From assembly GCA_964493015.1 (NCBI GenBank), contig CAZBLU010000002.1, positions 13,697 to 77,696 on the forward strand: 64,000 bases of DNA. The letters run 5' to 3'. The notes beneath the pieces are model-generated. The model worked only from the letters and a program-made list of their open reading frames with translations. It made no database searches and had not been told where the DNA came from. The translations under genes were made by a program, and so were the position numbers. Numbering within the stretch: position 1 is the stretch's first letter; every line of letters starts with the position of its first letter. Source of the DNA: Caldimicrobium sp964493015. GTDB lineage: Bacteria > Desulfobacterota > Thermodesulfobacteria > Thermodesulfobacteriales > Thermodesulfobacteriaceae. Positions 14,903-23,946 of this stretch are shown here, piece by piece.

Positions 14903-15711
14903 TGATGGAAAACCTCTTCTTCTATTTAGCTCTTTTTAAATGGGGTTTACTTGCTGGCTTAAGTTATGCCCTTGCCTCTTCCCTAACAGCACCCTATCTC
15001 CTTCTCCAAAGGAATGCCCTTTTTCCTCATGCCCTTACTCACCTATTACTATTAGCCCTCCTTAGTCTTTCCATACTTAGCCACTATATACCCAATACTT
15101 TGCACTTTCTCTTTCTCCTCTTTATGACCCTTCTGTTAACGGGTTTAATCTATCTTTTAGTTCAAGAATTAAACCTCTATGAAGATACAGCTACCTCTCT
15201 CATTACTCACCTTTCCTTGGGGTTGGCTTTGCTGCTGGCAAGCTTAAGTTCTCAATACGATGCCACTTTACTAAACTATCTCTTTGGCTCCCTCATAACT
15301 GTAGAAAAAAAAGAGGCTTTTGAGGGTCTTTTGGTTTTAATTATTACTCTCTTTACCTTTTGGAGGCAAAGAGAGCTCTGGCTTACCTCTGGCATAGACA
15401 GAGAAGTTCCAGGCCTTAATTTGAGAAAAGGACAACTTCTACTTTTATTAATGATAACCCTTCAGGTCATTGTGGGTGTAAAGCTTATGGGGGCCCTTCT
15501 TGTATCTTCCTTTTTCGTCTTTAGCCCAACCCTTGCCTTAAAGATAGCTCCATCTTTTACCCCAGTTGTGCCCTTAACAGCCCTATTCAATGTGGCTGCC
15601 CTTATATCTGGTTTCCTTCTCTCCATGAGATTAGATATTCCCTTTTCCGCATCTGCTATTATATTTATGGGGCTATATCTGGTAATACTCTTTATAGCGA
15701 GAAAGAAATGA
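14902..15711 (+). CDS. ABC-3 family metal transporter permease (ZnuB-like)
   Basis: I chose ATG 14902 (TAATG overlap with the ATPase), giving 269 residues; ATG 14905 is equally possible. About eight hydrophobic helices are visible, including LAGLSYALASSL near the N-terminus, VGVKLMGALLVSSFFVFSP (read in parts) and the final FSASAIIFMGLYLVILFI, the usual layout of the ABC-3 family that moves Zn2+, Mn2+ or Fe2+. It works with the ATPase at 14183. Its stop overlaps tatD by four bases. Confidence 0.85.
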   Translation: MMENLFFYLALFKWGLLAGLSYALASSLTAPYLLLQRNALFPHALTHLLLLALLSLSILSHYIPNTLHFLFLLFMTLLLTGLIYLLVQELNLYEDTATSLITHLSLGLALLLASLSSQYDATLLNYLFGSLITVEKKEAFEGLLVLIITLFTFWRQRELWLTSGIDREVPGLNLRKGQLLLLLMITLQVIVGVKLMGALLVSSFFVFSPTLALKIAPSFTPVVPLTALFNVAALISGFLLSMRLDIPFSASAIIFMGLYLVILFIARKK

Positions 15712-16475
15712 GGCTAATTGATACCCATGCCCATTTAAACCTACCTGAGTTTAAAAGGGATCTTCAGGAAGTTCTTGACCGAGCTATAAAGGCAGGGATT
15801 ATTAAAATCCTTGTAGTAGGTATAGACAGAAAAACAGGAAATAAAGCCCTCGAGCTAAAGGCTATGTATCCTCATCTCATTGAGGTTGCCCTTGGCTTTC
15901 ATCCCCATGAGGTAAAAAAATTGAAAGAGGAGGACTATCAATGGCTTGAAAAAAATATTTCTCAAGCTGTAGCTATAGGGGAAATAGGGCTTGATTTTGT
16001 CAAAGAATATTCTCCCAGGGATGAACAAATAAAACACTTTGAAAGGCTTTTAGAGCTCGCTAAAAGATTCCAAAAGCCCGTCATTCTACACCTAAGAGGT
16101 GATCTCTCCTTTTGGAACTACGCTCTTCACTTTTTGGAAAATTTTAGAGACCTTCCCTTTCTCTTTCACTGTTTTACGGCAGACCAAGAAGTGGCCTTTA
16201 AGATCCTGAATCTTAATAGTCTTATCTCCCTTCCTGGAGTCCTTACATACAATAATGCAGAAAATTTAAGAAAAGCGGCAAAGGCTATTCCTTTGGAAAG
16301 ACTCGTTTTAGAGACAGATTGTCCCTTTCTCTCCCCAATGCCTATGAGAGGTAAGCGGAATGAACCTGCCTTCCTTCTTTATACGGCACAGAAACTGGCT
16401 GAAATAAAGGAAATCCCTCTTGAAGAGATAGCCGAAATTACCACCCAAAATGCCCTAAATTTTTTGGGATTATAG
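15708..16475 (+). CDS. tatD: TatD family metal-dependent hydrolase/DNase
   Basis: A 255-residue TIM-barrel hydrolase with the metal motif DTHAHL at residues 5-10, Glu in GEIGLDF, His in PVILHLRG, HCFT and the final Asp in LETDCPFLSP. TatD-type enzymes are 3'-5' (oligo)deoxynucleases. The start overlaps the permease stop as ATGA. It is often found next to aminoacyl-tRNA synthetase genes, as here with aspS 34 bases on. Confidence 0.92.
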   Translation: MRLIDTHAHLNLPEFKRDLQEVLDRAIKAGIIKILVVGIDRKTGNKALELKAMYPHLIEVALGFHPHEVKKLKEEDYQWLEKNISQAVAIGEIGLDFVKEYSPRDEQIKHFERLLELAKRFQKPVILHLRGDLSFWNYALHFLENFRDLPFLFHCFTADQEVAFKILNLNSLISLPGVLTYNNAENLRKAAKAIPLERLVLETDCPFLSPMPMRGKRNEPAFLLYTAQKLAEIKEIPLEEIAEITTQNALNFLGL

Positions 16476-16509
16476 TAATATACTCAGGAACCAAAGGAGG
16501 TATAGGGTT

Positions 16510-18300
16510 ATGAGACTTAAAAGGACCCATTTTATTGGAGATATCAATCATAATTTAATAGGGAAAGAGCTCACTGTATGTGGTTGGATATTGCGCAGAC
16601 GAGATCATGGTGGGGTCATTTTTATTGACCTGAGAGATAGGAGTGGTCTTCTGCAGGTAGTCTTTGAAGAGGGAATTAGAGCTGAAATTCATAAATTGGC
16701 TGACACCTTGAGAAATGAATATGTAGTATCAGTAAGGGGAATTTTAAGGAGACGTCCCCCTGGTATGGAAAACCCTAAAATTCCTACAGGAGAAGTTGAA
16801 CTTGTGGGTACAGATTTAGAGATCCATAATACCTCCCCTACCCCTCCTTTCCCCATGGATGAGGATCTTAGTGAGATCTCGGAAGCCTTGAGACTAAGGT
16901 ATCGCTACTTAGAGATGCGGGCCCTTAATGGGCATCAGCCCTTTATCTTCAGACACAGAGTAAATCAAGCTATAAGGGAATTCTTAGATTCCAGGGGATT
17001 CTTAGAGATTGAAACCCCCTATTTGACCAAAAGCACTCCCGAGGGAGCAAGAGACTACCTTGTTCCCAGTAGGCTCTATCCAGGAAAATTCTATGCCTTG
17101 CCCCAATCTCCCCAGTTATTTAAACAGATTCTTATGGTAGCAGGCTTTGAGAGGTATTATCAAATTGTGCGTTGTTTTAGAGACGAAGATCTTCGAGCTG
17201 ATCGCCAACCTGAGTTTACTCAACTTGATTTAGAGATGAGCTTTGTTACAGAAGAAGATGTTATGAACTTAGTAGAGGAACTTATTGCTTATCTCTTTGA
17301 AAAGACCTTAGGGATTAGTGTCTCCCTTCCTTTTCCAAGGCTAAGTTATCAAGAGGCTGTATCTCTCTATGGAACTGATAGGCCAGACTTGCGTTTTGGC
17401 CTGCCTTTAAAGGATGTAAGCGCGGTCGCTAAAAATTCACAATTTCAGGTCTTTCAGGTGGCTATAGCCAAAGGTGGCCTGGTCAAGGGATTAAAGGCGC
17501 CTGCCCACTTTTCCAGAAAAGAGCTTGAAGATTTGACTACTCGAGCTCAGGAATTAGGAGCCAAAGGGCTTGCCTGGATTAAGTATACCAAGTATGCGCC
17601 TTCTTTTGAAGAAAAATGGAGTTCTCCTATTGTAAAATTCTTCTCAAGAGAACATTTAGAGGCCTTAGAGAGGATCTTTGAGTTACAGGAAGAGAAAGCT
17701 ACCCTTTTCTTTGTAGCAGACTCTCAGGAAATTGTACACAGTGTCCTTGGAGAGTTAAGAAAACTCTTAGCACAGAAACTTGCCTTAATACCTGAAAGGG
17801 AATTCAAATTTGTCTGGGTAATTGATTTTCCTCTCTTTGAGTGGGACGAGGCGGAAAATCGCATAGTGGCTGTGCACCATCCCTTTACCCATCCCAAGCT
17901 TGAAGATTTAGATCTTTTGGAACAAGACCCACTCAAGGTGCGTTCACGGGCCTATGATATAGTTCTCAATGGCGTAGAAATTGGAGGAGGAAGCATTCGT
18001 ATTCATAGAAGAGAACTTCAGGAGAAAATTTTTAAGATCCTCGGTATTTCGGAGGAGGAGGCAGAAGAGAAGTTTGGTTTTCTCCTTCAGGCCTTAGAAT
18101 ATGGAGCACCTCCTCATGGAGGCCTGGCCTTTGGCCTTGATAGACTGATTATGCTCATGCTTGGAAGGAAGAGCATTAGAGAGGTTATAGCCTTTCCTAA
18201 AACACAGAGAGGTCAATGTCTTTTAACTGGAGCCCCAAGTAAAGTTAGAATTGAACAGATTTTAGAACTACACCTACTTCCAGGCTGGGAAAGGGAGTAG
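16510..18300 (+). CDS. aspS: Aspartyl-tRNA synthetase
   Basis: A 596-residue class IIb synthetase of bacterial size. It has an N-terminal OB-fold anticodon-binding domain (GWILRRRDHGGVIFIDLRDR), class II motif 2 FRDEDLRADRQPEFTQLD (about 219-236), an inserted GAD domain (about 300-420) and motif 3 GLAFGLDRLIMLMLGR. Whether it also charges tRNA-Asn cannot be settled without knowing if asnS is present. Ribosome site AAAGGAGG lies 10 bases before ATG. Confidence 0.97.
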   Translation: MRLKRTHFIGDINHNLIGKELTVCGWILRRRDHGGVIFIDLRDRSGLLQVVFEEGIRAEIHKLADTLRNEYVVSVRGILRRRPPGMENPKIPTGEVELVGTDLEIHNTSPTPPFPMDEDLSEISEALRLRYRYLEMRALNGHQPFIFRHRVNQAIREFLDSRGFLEIETPYLTKSTPEGARDYLVPSRLYPGKFYALPQSPQLFKQILMVAGFERYYQIVRCFRDEDLRADRQPEFTQLDLEMSFVTEEDVMNLVEELIAYLFEKTLGISVSLPFPRLSYQEAVSLYGTDRPDLRFGLPLKDVSAVAKNSQFQVFQVAIAKGGLVKGLKAPAHFSRKELEDLTTRAQELGAKGLAWIKYTKYAPSFEEKWSSPIVKFFSREHLEALERIFELQEEKATLFFVADSQEIVHSVLGELRKLLAQKLALIPEREFKFVWVIDFPLFEWDEAENRIVAVHHPFTHPKLEDLDLLEQDPLKVRSRAYDIVLNGVEIGGGSIRIHRRELQEKIFKILGISEEEAEEKFGFLLQALEYGAPPHGGLAFGLDRLIMLMLGRKSIREVIAFPKTQRGQCLLTGAPSKVRIEQILELHLLPGWERE

Positions 18301-18362
18301 ATAAACTTTTAATTTTAGGAAAATAGAGTATTATTATTTTGTCTAAAGGTAAGGAGGAGATT

Positions 18363-19655
18363 ATGCCTGCTTTAGTTGTGGTAGGCACTCAATGGGGAGA
18401 TGAAGGCAAGGGCAAGATTGTAGATGTTCTTACTGAGAAGGCCGATTATGTAGTTCGCTTTCAAGGTGGTAACAATGCTGGGCACACCTTAGTAATCAAT
18501 CAAAGAAAATACATTCTACATCTTATCCCTTCTGGAATCTTTCATCCCCAAACTATTTGCCTTATAGGAAATGGAGTGGTAGTGGATCCAGAGGTATTAA
18601 TTCAGGAGATGGAAAAGCTCAAAGCAGAAAACATAGACCTTTCTCCTAAGAAACTTAAAATAAGTGAAAGGGCCCATGCTATTATGCCCTATCACAAGGC
18701 CTTGGACATAGCCCGTGAGGCCAAAGCTCAAAAAAATAAAATTGGCACCACAGGACGGGGTATAGGCCCTTGTTATGAAGACAAAGTAGGAAGGCGTGGC
18801 TTTAGACTCATAGATCTCACTAAGCCAGAATTTTTCAAGGAAAAACTAAAAAGGGTGCTTGAGGAAAAAAATTTTCAACTTCAATATCTTGGAGCTGAGC
18901 CCTTAAAATTCGAGGATATATATGAGAAATATTTAGAGTTTGGAAGTTACCTGAAACCCTATCTTTGTGATACCTCTCAACTACTCTGGGAGGCCCTCCA
19001 AAAGGGGGCCAATGTCCTTTTTGAAGGGGCCCAGGGGACCTTTTTGGATATTGATTATGGCACCTATCCTTATGTTACCTCCTCAAACACTTTGGCAGGT
19101 AACGCCTGCACAGGAAGTGGCCTCGGACCTACGAAAATCACTGAGGTCTTAGGAATTATGAAGGCCTATACTACGAGGGTGGGAGAAGGTCCATTCCCAA
19201 CAGAACAAATTAACTCCCTTGGAGAATTTCTCAGAGAAAAAGGAGGGGAATATGGAGCAACCACAGGGAGACCAAGGAGATGTGGTTGGCTCGATTTGGT
19301 CATGGTCAAAAGAGCTATTCAACTTAATGGCATTACCTCATTAGCTCTTACTAAACTTGATGTGCTTTCTGGGTTGGACACAATCAAACTTTGCGTGGGC
19401 TATAAAATAGGCTCTCAAGTAATCGATTCCTTTCCAAGCACACTCGATGACCTTGCCAAAGTAGAACCAATTTACGAGGATTTACCTGGTTGGAAAGAAG
19501 ATCTCTCTCAGATCTACGATTTTTCCCAATTACCAAAGGAAGCTAAGCTCTATCTTCAGAGGATTGAGGAGTATTTAGGAGTGCCTATAGTTATAGTAAG
19601 CACAGGGCCTGCTCGGGAAAACTTCTTCTACTTAAGAGATAAGTCCTTTTTTTAG
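18363..19655 (+). CDS. purA: Adenylosuccinate synthetase
   Basis: The ATG at 18363 is the start: GGAGGAG ends five bases before it, and it gives the family N-terminus MPALVVVGTQWGDEGKGK. The 430-residue enzyme joins IMP and aspartate with GTP in AMP synthesis. It has the P-loop GDEGKGK, the FQGGNNAGHT segment, the GTTGRGIGP loop and TTGRPRRCGWLDLV. It follows aspS by 62 bases, a fitting neighbour since both use aspartate, and precedes the biotin carboxylase gene by 11 bases. Confidence 0.97.
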   Translation: MPALVVVGTQWGDEGKGKIVDVLTEKADYVVRFQGGNNAGHTLVINQRKYILHLIPSGIFHPQTICLIGNGVVVDPEVLIQEMEKLKAENIDLSPKKLKISERAHAIMPYHKALDIAREAKAQKNKIGTTGRGIGPCYEDKVGRRGFRLIDLTKPEFFKEKLKRVLEEKNFQLQYLGAEPLKFEDIYEKYLEFGSYLKPYLCDTSQLLWEALQKGANVLFEGAQGTFLDIDYGTYPYVTSSNTLAGNACTGSGLGPTKITEVLGIMKAYTTRVGEGPFPTEQINSLGEFLREKGGEYGATTGRPRRCGWLDLVMVKRAIQLNGITSLALTKLDVLSGLDTIKLCVGYKIGSQVIDSFPSTLDDLAKVEPIYEDLPGWKEDLSQIYDFSQLPKEAKLYLQRIEEYLGVPIVIVSTGPARENFFYLRDKSFF

Positions 19656-19666
19656 GACCCTATTAG

Positions 19667-21052
19667 ATGAAAGACCGAATTTTGATTGCCAACCGAGGAG
19701 AGATTGCTCTCCGTATCATGGAAGCCTGTGAGCTCTTGGGTCTTGATTATGTGGCAGTATATACTAAAGAGGATGAAGAGTCTCTCCATGTGAGGCAAGC
19801 CAAGAAAAAATATCGTATTTCCGATTATAGAGATATGAACGATCTCTTGGCTATAGCAGATGAAGAAAAGTGCACAGCCATTCATCCTGGATACGGATTT
19901 TTATCAGAAAATTACCGCTTTGCCAGAAGGGTAGTTAAAAGGGAAAGGCCTCTTATTTGGATTGGGCCCTCCTGGGAGGCTATAAGAGACCTCGGTAACA
20001 AGCTCTATATGAAAAAAGTAGCCCATGAACTAAATATTCCTGTGATCCCTGGCACACTTGAACCTATTTATAATGAAATTGAAGCAGAACTTAAGGCAGA
20101 AGAACTCTTGGAAGAGGCTGAAGCTGAAGGTTTTCAGGAAATCACCTTTTTAGTTAAGGCTGTAGCTGGTGGCGGAGGCATGGGGATTGAAGAGGTAAAG
20201 ACTTTAGAAGAGATAAGGCCAGTTTTTAGGAAAATCAGAGCTTATGCCAAACGCCTTTTTGGAGAAGAGGGGATATTAATAGAAATAAAAATACCTGTTT
20301 TTCAACACTTGGAGGTTCAACTTTTGGGGACAAAGGATGGAAACTATGTCCACTTTGGCACCAGGAATTGCACCATTCAGAGTCCCTTTAGACAAAAAAG
20401 AATAGAAATAGCTCCTGGTTTCAGTGAGAGCTTCACCTATAAATTTGATCCTCATAAAGTAGAACGGGAAATTATTGCCTATTCTCTTAAATTAGCTCAA
20501 CACTTTCACTATGACAATGTAGGCACCTTTGAATGGTTAGTAACTCCTGAGGGCAAGTATTATCTCATGGAGGTAAATACGCGTATCCAGGTGGAAAATG
20601 AAATCTCTGCTAAAATATCCTTTGTTAGGGGTAAACAGATAAATCTTATTAAAGAGCAAATTAGGATTGCTATGGGAGACAAATTGGGGTATACCCAGAA
20701 TGATATAGAATTTAAGGGTCTAAGTATTGAATTTCGACTTATCGCCGAAGATACAAAGAGAGGCTTTACTCCTTTGAGTGGAGTTATAACCAGATTTTCC
20801 TCTCCTTCCTATCCTTGGCTCACTTTACGCACCCATGTGCCTCAAGATAGAGCATATACTATACCCACTCAATTTGATCCTAATCTGGCTCTGGCTATCA
20901 TCTATGCTGATAATCTGGAAAATTTGCTGAGTAGAAGTCACACTTTTTTAGAGGAAATTAAAATCGAAGGACATACTCTTAAGGGTGATCCTTTGGTGAC
21001 TAATATTGATTTTTTGAAAGAAAATTTAGACAAATTATATAAATTTTATTAA
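19667..21052 (+). CDS. Divergent biotin carboxylase subunit of an acyl-CoA carboxylase
   Basis: A 461-residue ATP-grasp biotin carboxylase. It has the N-terminal ILIANRGEIALRI, AIHPGYGFLSEN, glycine-rich loop KAVAGGGGMGIE, the His-containing HLEVQLLG segment and the active-site stretch EVNTRIQVEN. The last is EMNTRIQVEH in standard AccC, so the usual His is Asn. Some surrounding motifs are altered (RNCTIQSPFRQK in place of RDCS.QRR.QK). It carboxylates biotin on the carrier encoded at 23287 and forms one operon with the carboxyltransferase and biotin ligase. The natural substrate of the complex is presumably acetyl-CoA, though propionyl-CoA or pyruvate is possible. Confidence 0.88.
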   Translation: MKDRILIANRGEIALRIMEACELLGLDYVAVYTKEDEESLHVRQAKKKYRISDYRDMNDLLAIADEEKCTAIHPGYGFLSENYRFARRVVKRERPLIWIGPSWEAIRDLGNKLYMKKVAHELNIPVIPGTLEPIYNEIEAELKAEELLEEAEAEGFQEITFLVKAVAGGGGMGIEEVKTLEEIRPVFRKIRAYAKRLFGEEGILIEIKIPVFQHLEVQLLGTKDGNYVHFGTRNCTIQSPFRQKRIEIAPGFSESFTYKFDPHKVEREIIAYSLKLAQHFHYDNVGTFEWLVTPEGKYYLMEVNTRIQVENEISAKISFVRGKQINLIKEQIRIAMGDKLGYTQNDIEFKGLSIEFRLIAEDTKRGFTPLSGVITRFSSPSYPWLTLRTHVPQDRAYTIPTQFDPNLALAIIYADNLENLLSRSHTFLEEIKIEGHTLKGDPLVTNIDFLKENLDKLYKFY

Positions 21053-21057
21053 GGTCT

Positions 21058-23280
21058 ATGTTTACTTATATAGAGCTACATAAAAAAATAAGGGATCTCT
21101 TAGAGTTAGCAGAATATATTCGAGATATTAAGGGTGAAGAATTTCAAGGAATAGCCGATCTGGTAAAGAAAATACAGGACTTGTATGACAAATTTTATGA
21201 TTATTCTCCCAGAGAACTCGAAATTTCCTATCAAACTTGCGAAAAAGAGGTTCAGAGAATTTTGGCTAAAGCTGAAGAGACCCTTACTCCCTATGAGATT
21301 GTCAAGATTGTGAGGCATCCTCAGAGATTTACTCTATTAGACATTTTAGAAAATATCTATGATAGTTATCTTGAACTTGGAGGGGAGGGGGAGCTGAACA
21401 TAGACCCTGCAGTGGTATGCGCTAAGGCCCTTATTAGTCGAAGGGTGGGAGATGAGGTCTATTTCCATCAGGTCATGGTTATAGGCCATGAGAAGGGGCA
21501 TGGAGAGGAATTTAGAAGAGGAGGCAGTGCTACCCCTTGGGGTAATGAAAAAGCCTTGAGATATATGAAAATGGCTGAAACTGAAGGCATACCTATTCAT
21601 TTCTTTATTTTTACCCCTGGAGCTTATCCCATAGAGGATTATCCTGGTGCTGCCCAACAGATCGCCCGAAATCTCTATTATTTAAGCAAAATAAAAGTTC
21701 CCACCATTTCCTTTATTTCAGAGGGTGGCTCAGGCGGAGCTGAAGCTATCGGGCTTACCGATTATAGACTCATGGCAGAAAAGGGCTACTATTCAGTGAT
21801 CAGCCCTGAAGGGGGTGCAGCTATTGAGGCTAAACTTAAAGAAGGTAGGCCTCCAAGAGAACTTGTAGAGAAAATGGCCAAATCCCTAAAGCTTACCGCT
21901 AAAGACAACTTAGAGCTGGGAACTATTGACAAGATTGTACCAGAACCTCCTCTTGGCGCAAGGAGAAAAGACTATGAATTCTTTAAAAGGCTAAAATTCG
22001 AACTTATCAAAGCGACCGATGAAGTGGTTTTACAAACAAGGAGCATGAAACTCTTTAGAAAATATGCCCTCTCCAAACAAAACACTGAGGCCTTTAAGTA
22101 TTTTATCAATTGGGAACTCTCAGAGGATGAAAGGGAAATCCTCTTAGAAAACAGGATAGCAAAATATAGAAAGATGACCCAATGGGCAGTGTTGGAAAAT
22201 AGAGGCTTTCTTAAGAGTATAACACAAAAAAGTCTTAAACTTACACAAAGCCTTGGTTATGAACTAAAATATCAGATCTTTAAAAAGGGACAAAAGACCT
22301 TTAAAAAATTCTGGGATGAACTGTGGAGTGAATCCTCTATAATTATTAAACCCGTGTCAGATCCAGTTAAGAGTGTCTATAATCTTATATTAGGTAAAAA
22401 GGTTAGACCAAAGGTTAAGGTTTTAGCCGAGATTGAAGAGGAAGGTACCATTTATCAAAGCCCCCTTGCCTTACAGGATAGAACTGTTTCCTGTCCTCAA
22501 AGCGAAAAATATGGTTGTCCAGACCTTTGGGTGCCAGATCTTTATGGAGAATTTTGTGGTGTATGCCCTAATTGTGGCTACCATTTTCCTCTGGAATATA
22601 ACTGGTATCTAAATAATATTTTTGACAAAAATAGTATAAAATTTTTCAATGAAGATCTAAGCTCATCTAATCCTTTAAACTTTGAGGGCTATGCAGAAAA
22701 ATTAAAAAAGGCAAGAGAGGAAACAGGGCTTAATTCTGCTCTTCTCTCTTTTGAAGCAAAAGTAGGTGGTATTTCTTTAATTGCTGTTATGCTGGTTGCA
22801 GACTTTAGGCAAGGAACCGTTGGAGTTGCCGAAGGAGAGAAATTTATTAGAGCCATTGAACTTGCAAAAATATCACGTAGACCCTTTCTTGCACTAATTC
22901 ACTCCACAGGAGGTATAAGGATACACGAAGGCACCCTCGGGGTTGTACAAATGTCCAGATGCACCATGGCTGTTAGGGATTATGTAGATAGTGGAGGGTT
23001 ATATCTGGTTATTTATGACAATAATTCCTATGCTGGGCCTGTGGCAAGCTTTCTTGGCTGTGCCCCTTATCAGTTTGCTCTTAAATCCACTCGCCTTGGT
23101 TTTGCTGGTCCCAGAGTTATCTTAGAAACCACAGGGCAGCCTGTTCCACCTGACTATCACAGTGTAGAAAATGCCCTTAAAAGAGGACACATTCAGGGAA
23201 TCTGGGATAGGAGAGAACTTAGAAAAAAACTCTTTTTTGCCCTACTTACCATGGGGGGACCAAATCTCTATTACAGGTAA
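21058..23280 (+). CDS. Fused carboxyltransferase alpha-beta (AccA-like then AccD-like)
   Basis: A 740-residue fusion. Residues 1-340 resemble AccA: helical N-terminus, RRGGSATP, TPGAYP at 186-191, and the oxyanion-forming SEGGSGGAEAIG at 221-232. A helical linker (340-460) follows. Residues 465-740 resemble AccD, beginning with a cysteine cluster C479, C487, C500, C503, C506 (CPNC zinc ribbon) and containing HSTGGIRIHEGTLG at 615-628. The order alpha-beta is opposite to the beta-alpha order of single-chain propionyl-CoA type carboxyltransferases. It transfers the carboxyl group from biotin to an acyl-CoA. It lies five bases after the biotin carboxylase. Confidence 0.88.
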   Translation: MFTYIELHKKIRDLLELAEYIRDIKGEEFQGIADLVKKIQDLYDKFYDYSPRELEISYQTCEKEVQRILAKAEETLTPYEIVKIVRHPQRFTLLDILENIYDSYLELGGEGELNIDPAVVCAKALISRRVGDEVYFHQVMVIGHEKGHGEEFRRGGSATPWGNEKALRYMKMAETEGIPIHFFIFTPGAYPIEDYPGAAQQIARNLYYLSKIKVPTISFISEGGSGGAEAIGLTDYRLMAEKGYYSVISPEGGAAIEAKLKEGRPPRELVEKMAKSLKLTAKDNLELGTIDKIVPEPPLGARRKDYEFFKRLKFELIKATDEVVLQTRSMKLFRKYALSKQNTEAFKYFINWELSEDEREILLENRIAKYRKMTQWAVLENRGFLKSITQKSLKLTQSLGYELKYQIFKKGQKTFKKFWDELWSESSIIIKPVSDPVKSVYNLILGKKVRPKVKVLAEIEEEGTIYQSPLALQDRTVSCPQSEKYGCPDLWVPDLYGEFCGVCPNCGYHFPLEYNWYLNNIFDKNSIKFFNEDLSSSNPLNFEGYAEKLKKAREETGLNSALLSFEAKVGGISLIAVMLVADFRQGTVGVAEGEKFIRAIELAKISRRPFLALIHSTGGIRIHEGTLGVVQMSRCTMAVRDYVDSGGLYLVIYDNNSYAGPVASFLGCAPYQFALKSTRLGFAGPRVILETTGQPVPPDYHSVENALKRGHIQGIWDRRELRKKLFFALLTMGGPNLYYR

Positions 23281-23286
23281 GACTAC

Positions 23287-23946
23287 ATGAAGATAGATTT
23301 CCAGGAGCTAACTAAATTGCTACAGAAATTTAAGGTTAATCCTTACAAATTATATCCTGTCCTAACACCTCACACCGGGTATATTAGGGAATTTAAAGTT
23401 AAAGAAGGTGATCAGGTAAAAGGGCCCTCAGGGACCTGGTTAGAAAAGCCAGGAACCCCTCTTTTTGTACTGGAGAGAGAGAAAAATCCTAAAGTCATTA
23501 GAGCATCTCTTGATGGGGTAGTCCAGAATCTACGCACGGATCTCTTGAATAAATTTGTAGAGGCTGGGGTTGAGATCTTAAGTATCAGACATCCCCTTTC
23601 TCAGGAGGAAATAATCTCTGAAATCTTAATTTCCGCCCTTTATGTAGTTAGAGCACCAGAGACAGCTCGTTATATATTAAGCCCAGATCTGGCAAAAAAG
23701 TTAGAAAAAGAAGGGCTTGGAAAGCTAAAAGTGAGGGAAGGCGAAGAACTTCTCCTTATGACCTTTATGAAAAGAGAAACGCCTATTTATCTAAAAGAAA
23801 AAGGAGAATTCATTATCTATCAAATTTACTTCAAACCCTTTGAACTTGTTCAGCGTAATTCTCCTCTCCTTGGTCTTTGTCCTGTAGAGGACCTGCCCTA
23901 TTTGGAGAGAATTATTCAAAGAATAAAGGAAGAGTGGCCATCATAA
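23287..23946 (+). CDS. Biotin/lipoyl-attachment carrier with atypical acceptor site
   Basis: A 219-residue protein. Residues about 22-102 look like a biotinyl domain: TPHTGYIREFKVKEGDQV, then LFVLEREKNPKVIRASLDGVVQ. Aligning E-A-M-K-M-E-N-E-I-R-A of ordinary carriers on it gives E63-R64-E65-K66-N67-P68-K69-V70-I71-R72-A73, so the acceptor lysine is kept (Lys66) while both flanking methionines are lost. An insert of about eight residues occurs in the first half. Residues 105-219 are a further domain I do not recognise. The operon position between the carboxyltransferase and the biotin ligase supports the role as carrier; a degenerate non-biotinylated domain is the alternative. Confidence 0.75.
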   Translation: MKIDFQELTKLLQKFKVNPYKLYPVLTPHTGYIREFKVKEGDQVKGPSGTWLEKPGTPLFVLEREKNPKVIRASLDGVVQNLRTDLLNKFVEAGVEILSIRHPLSQEEIISEILISALYVVRAPETARYILSPDLAKKLEKEGLGKLKVREGEELLLMTFMKRETPIYLKEKGEFIIYQIYFKPFELVQRNSPLLGLCPVEDLPYLERIIQRIKEEWPS

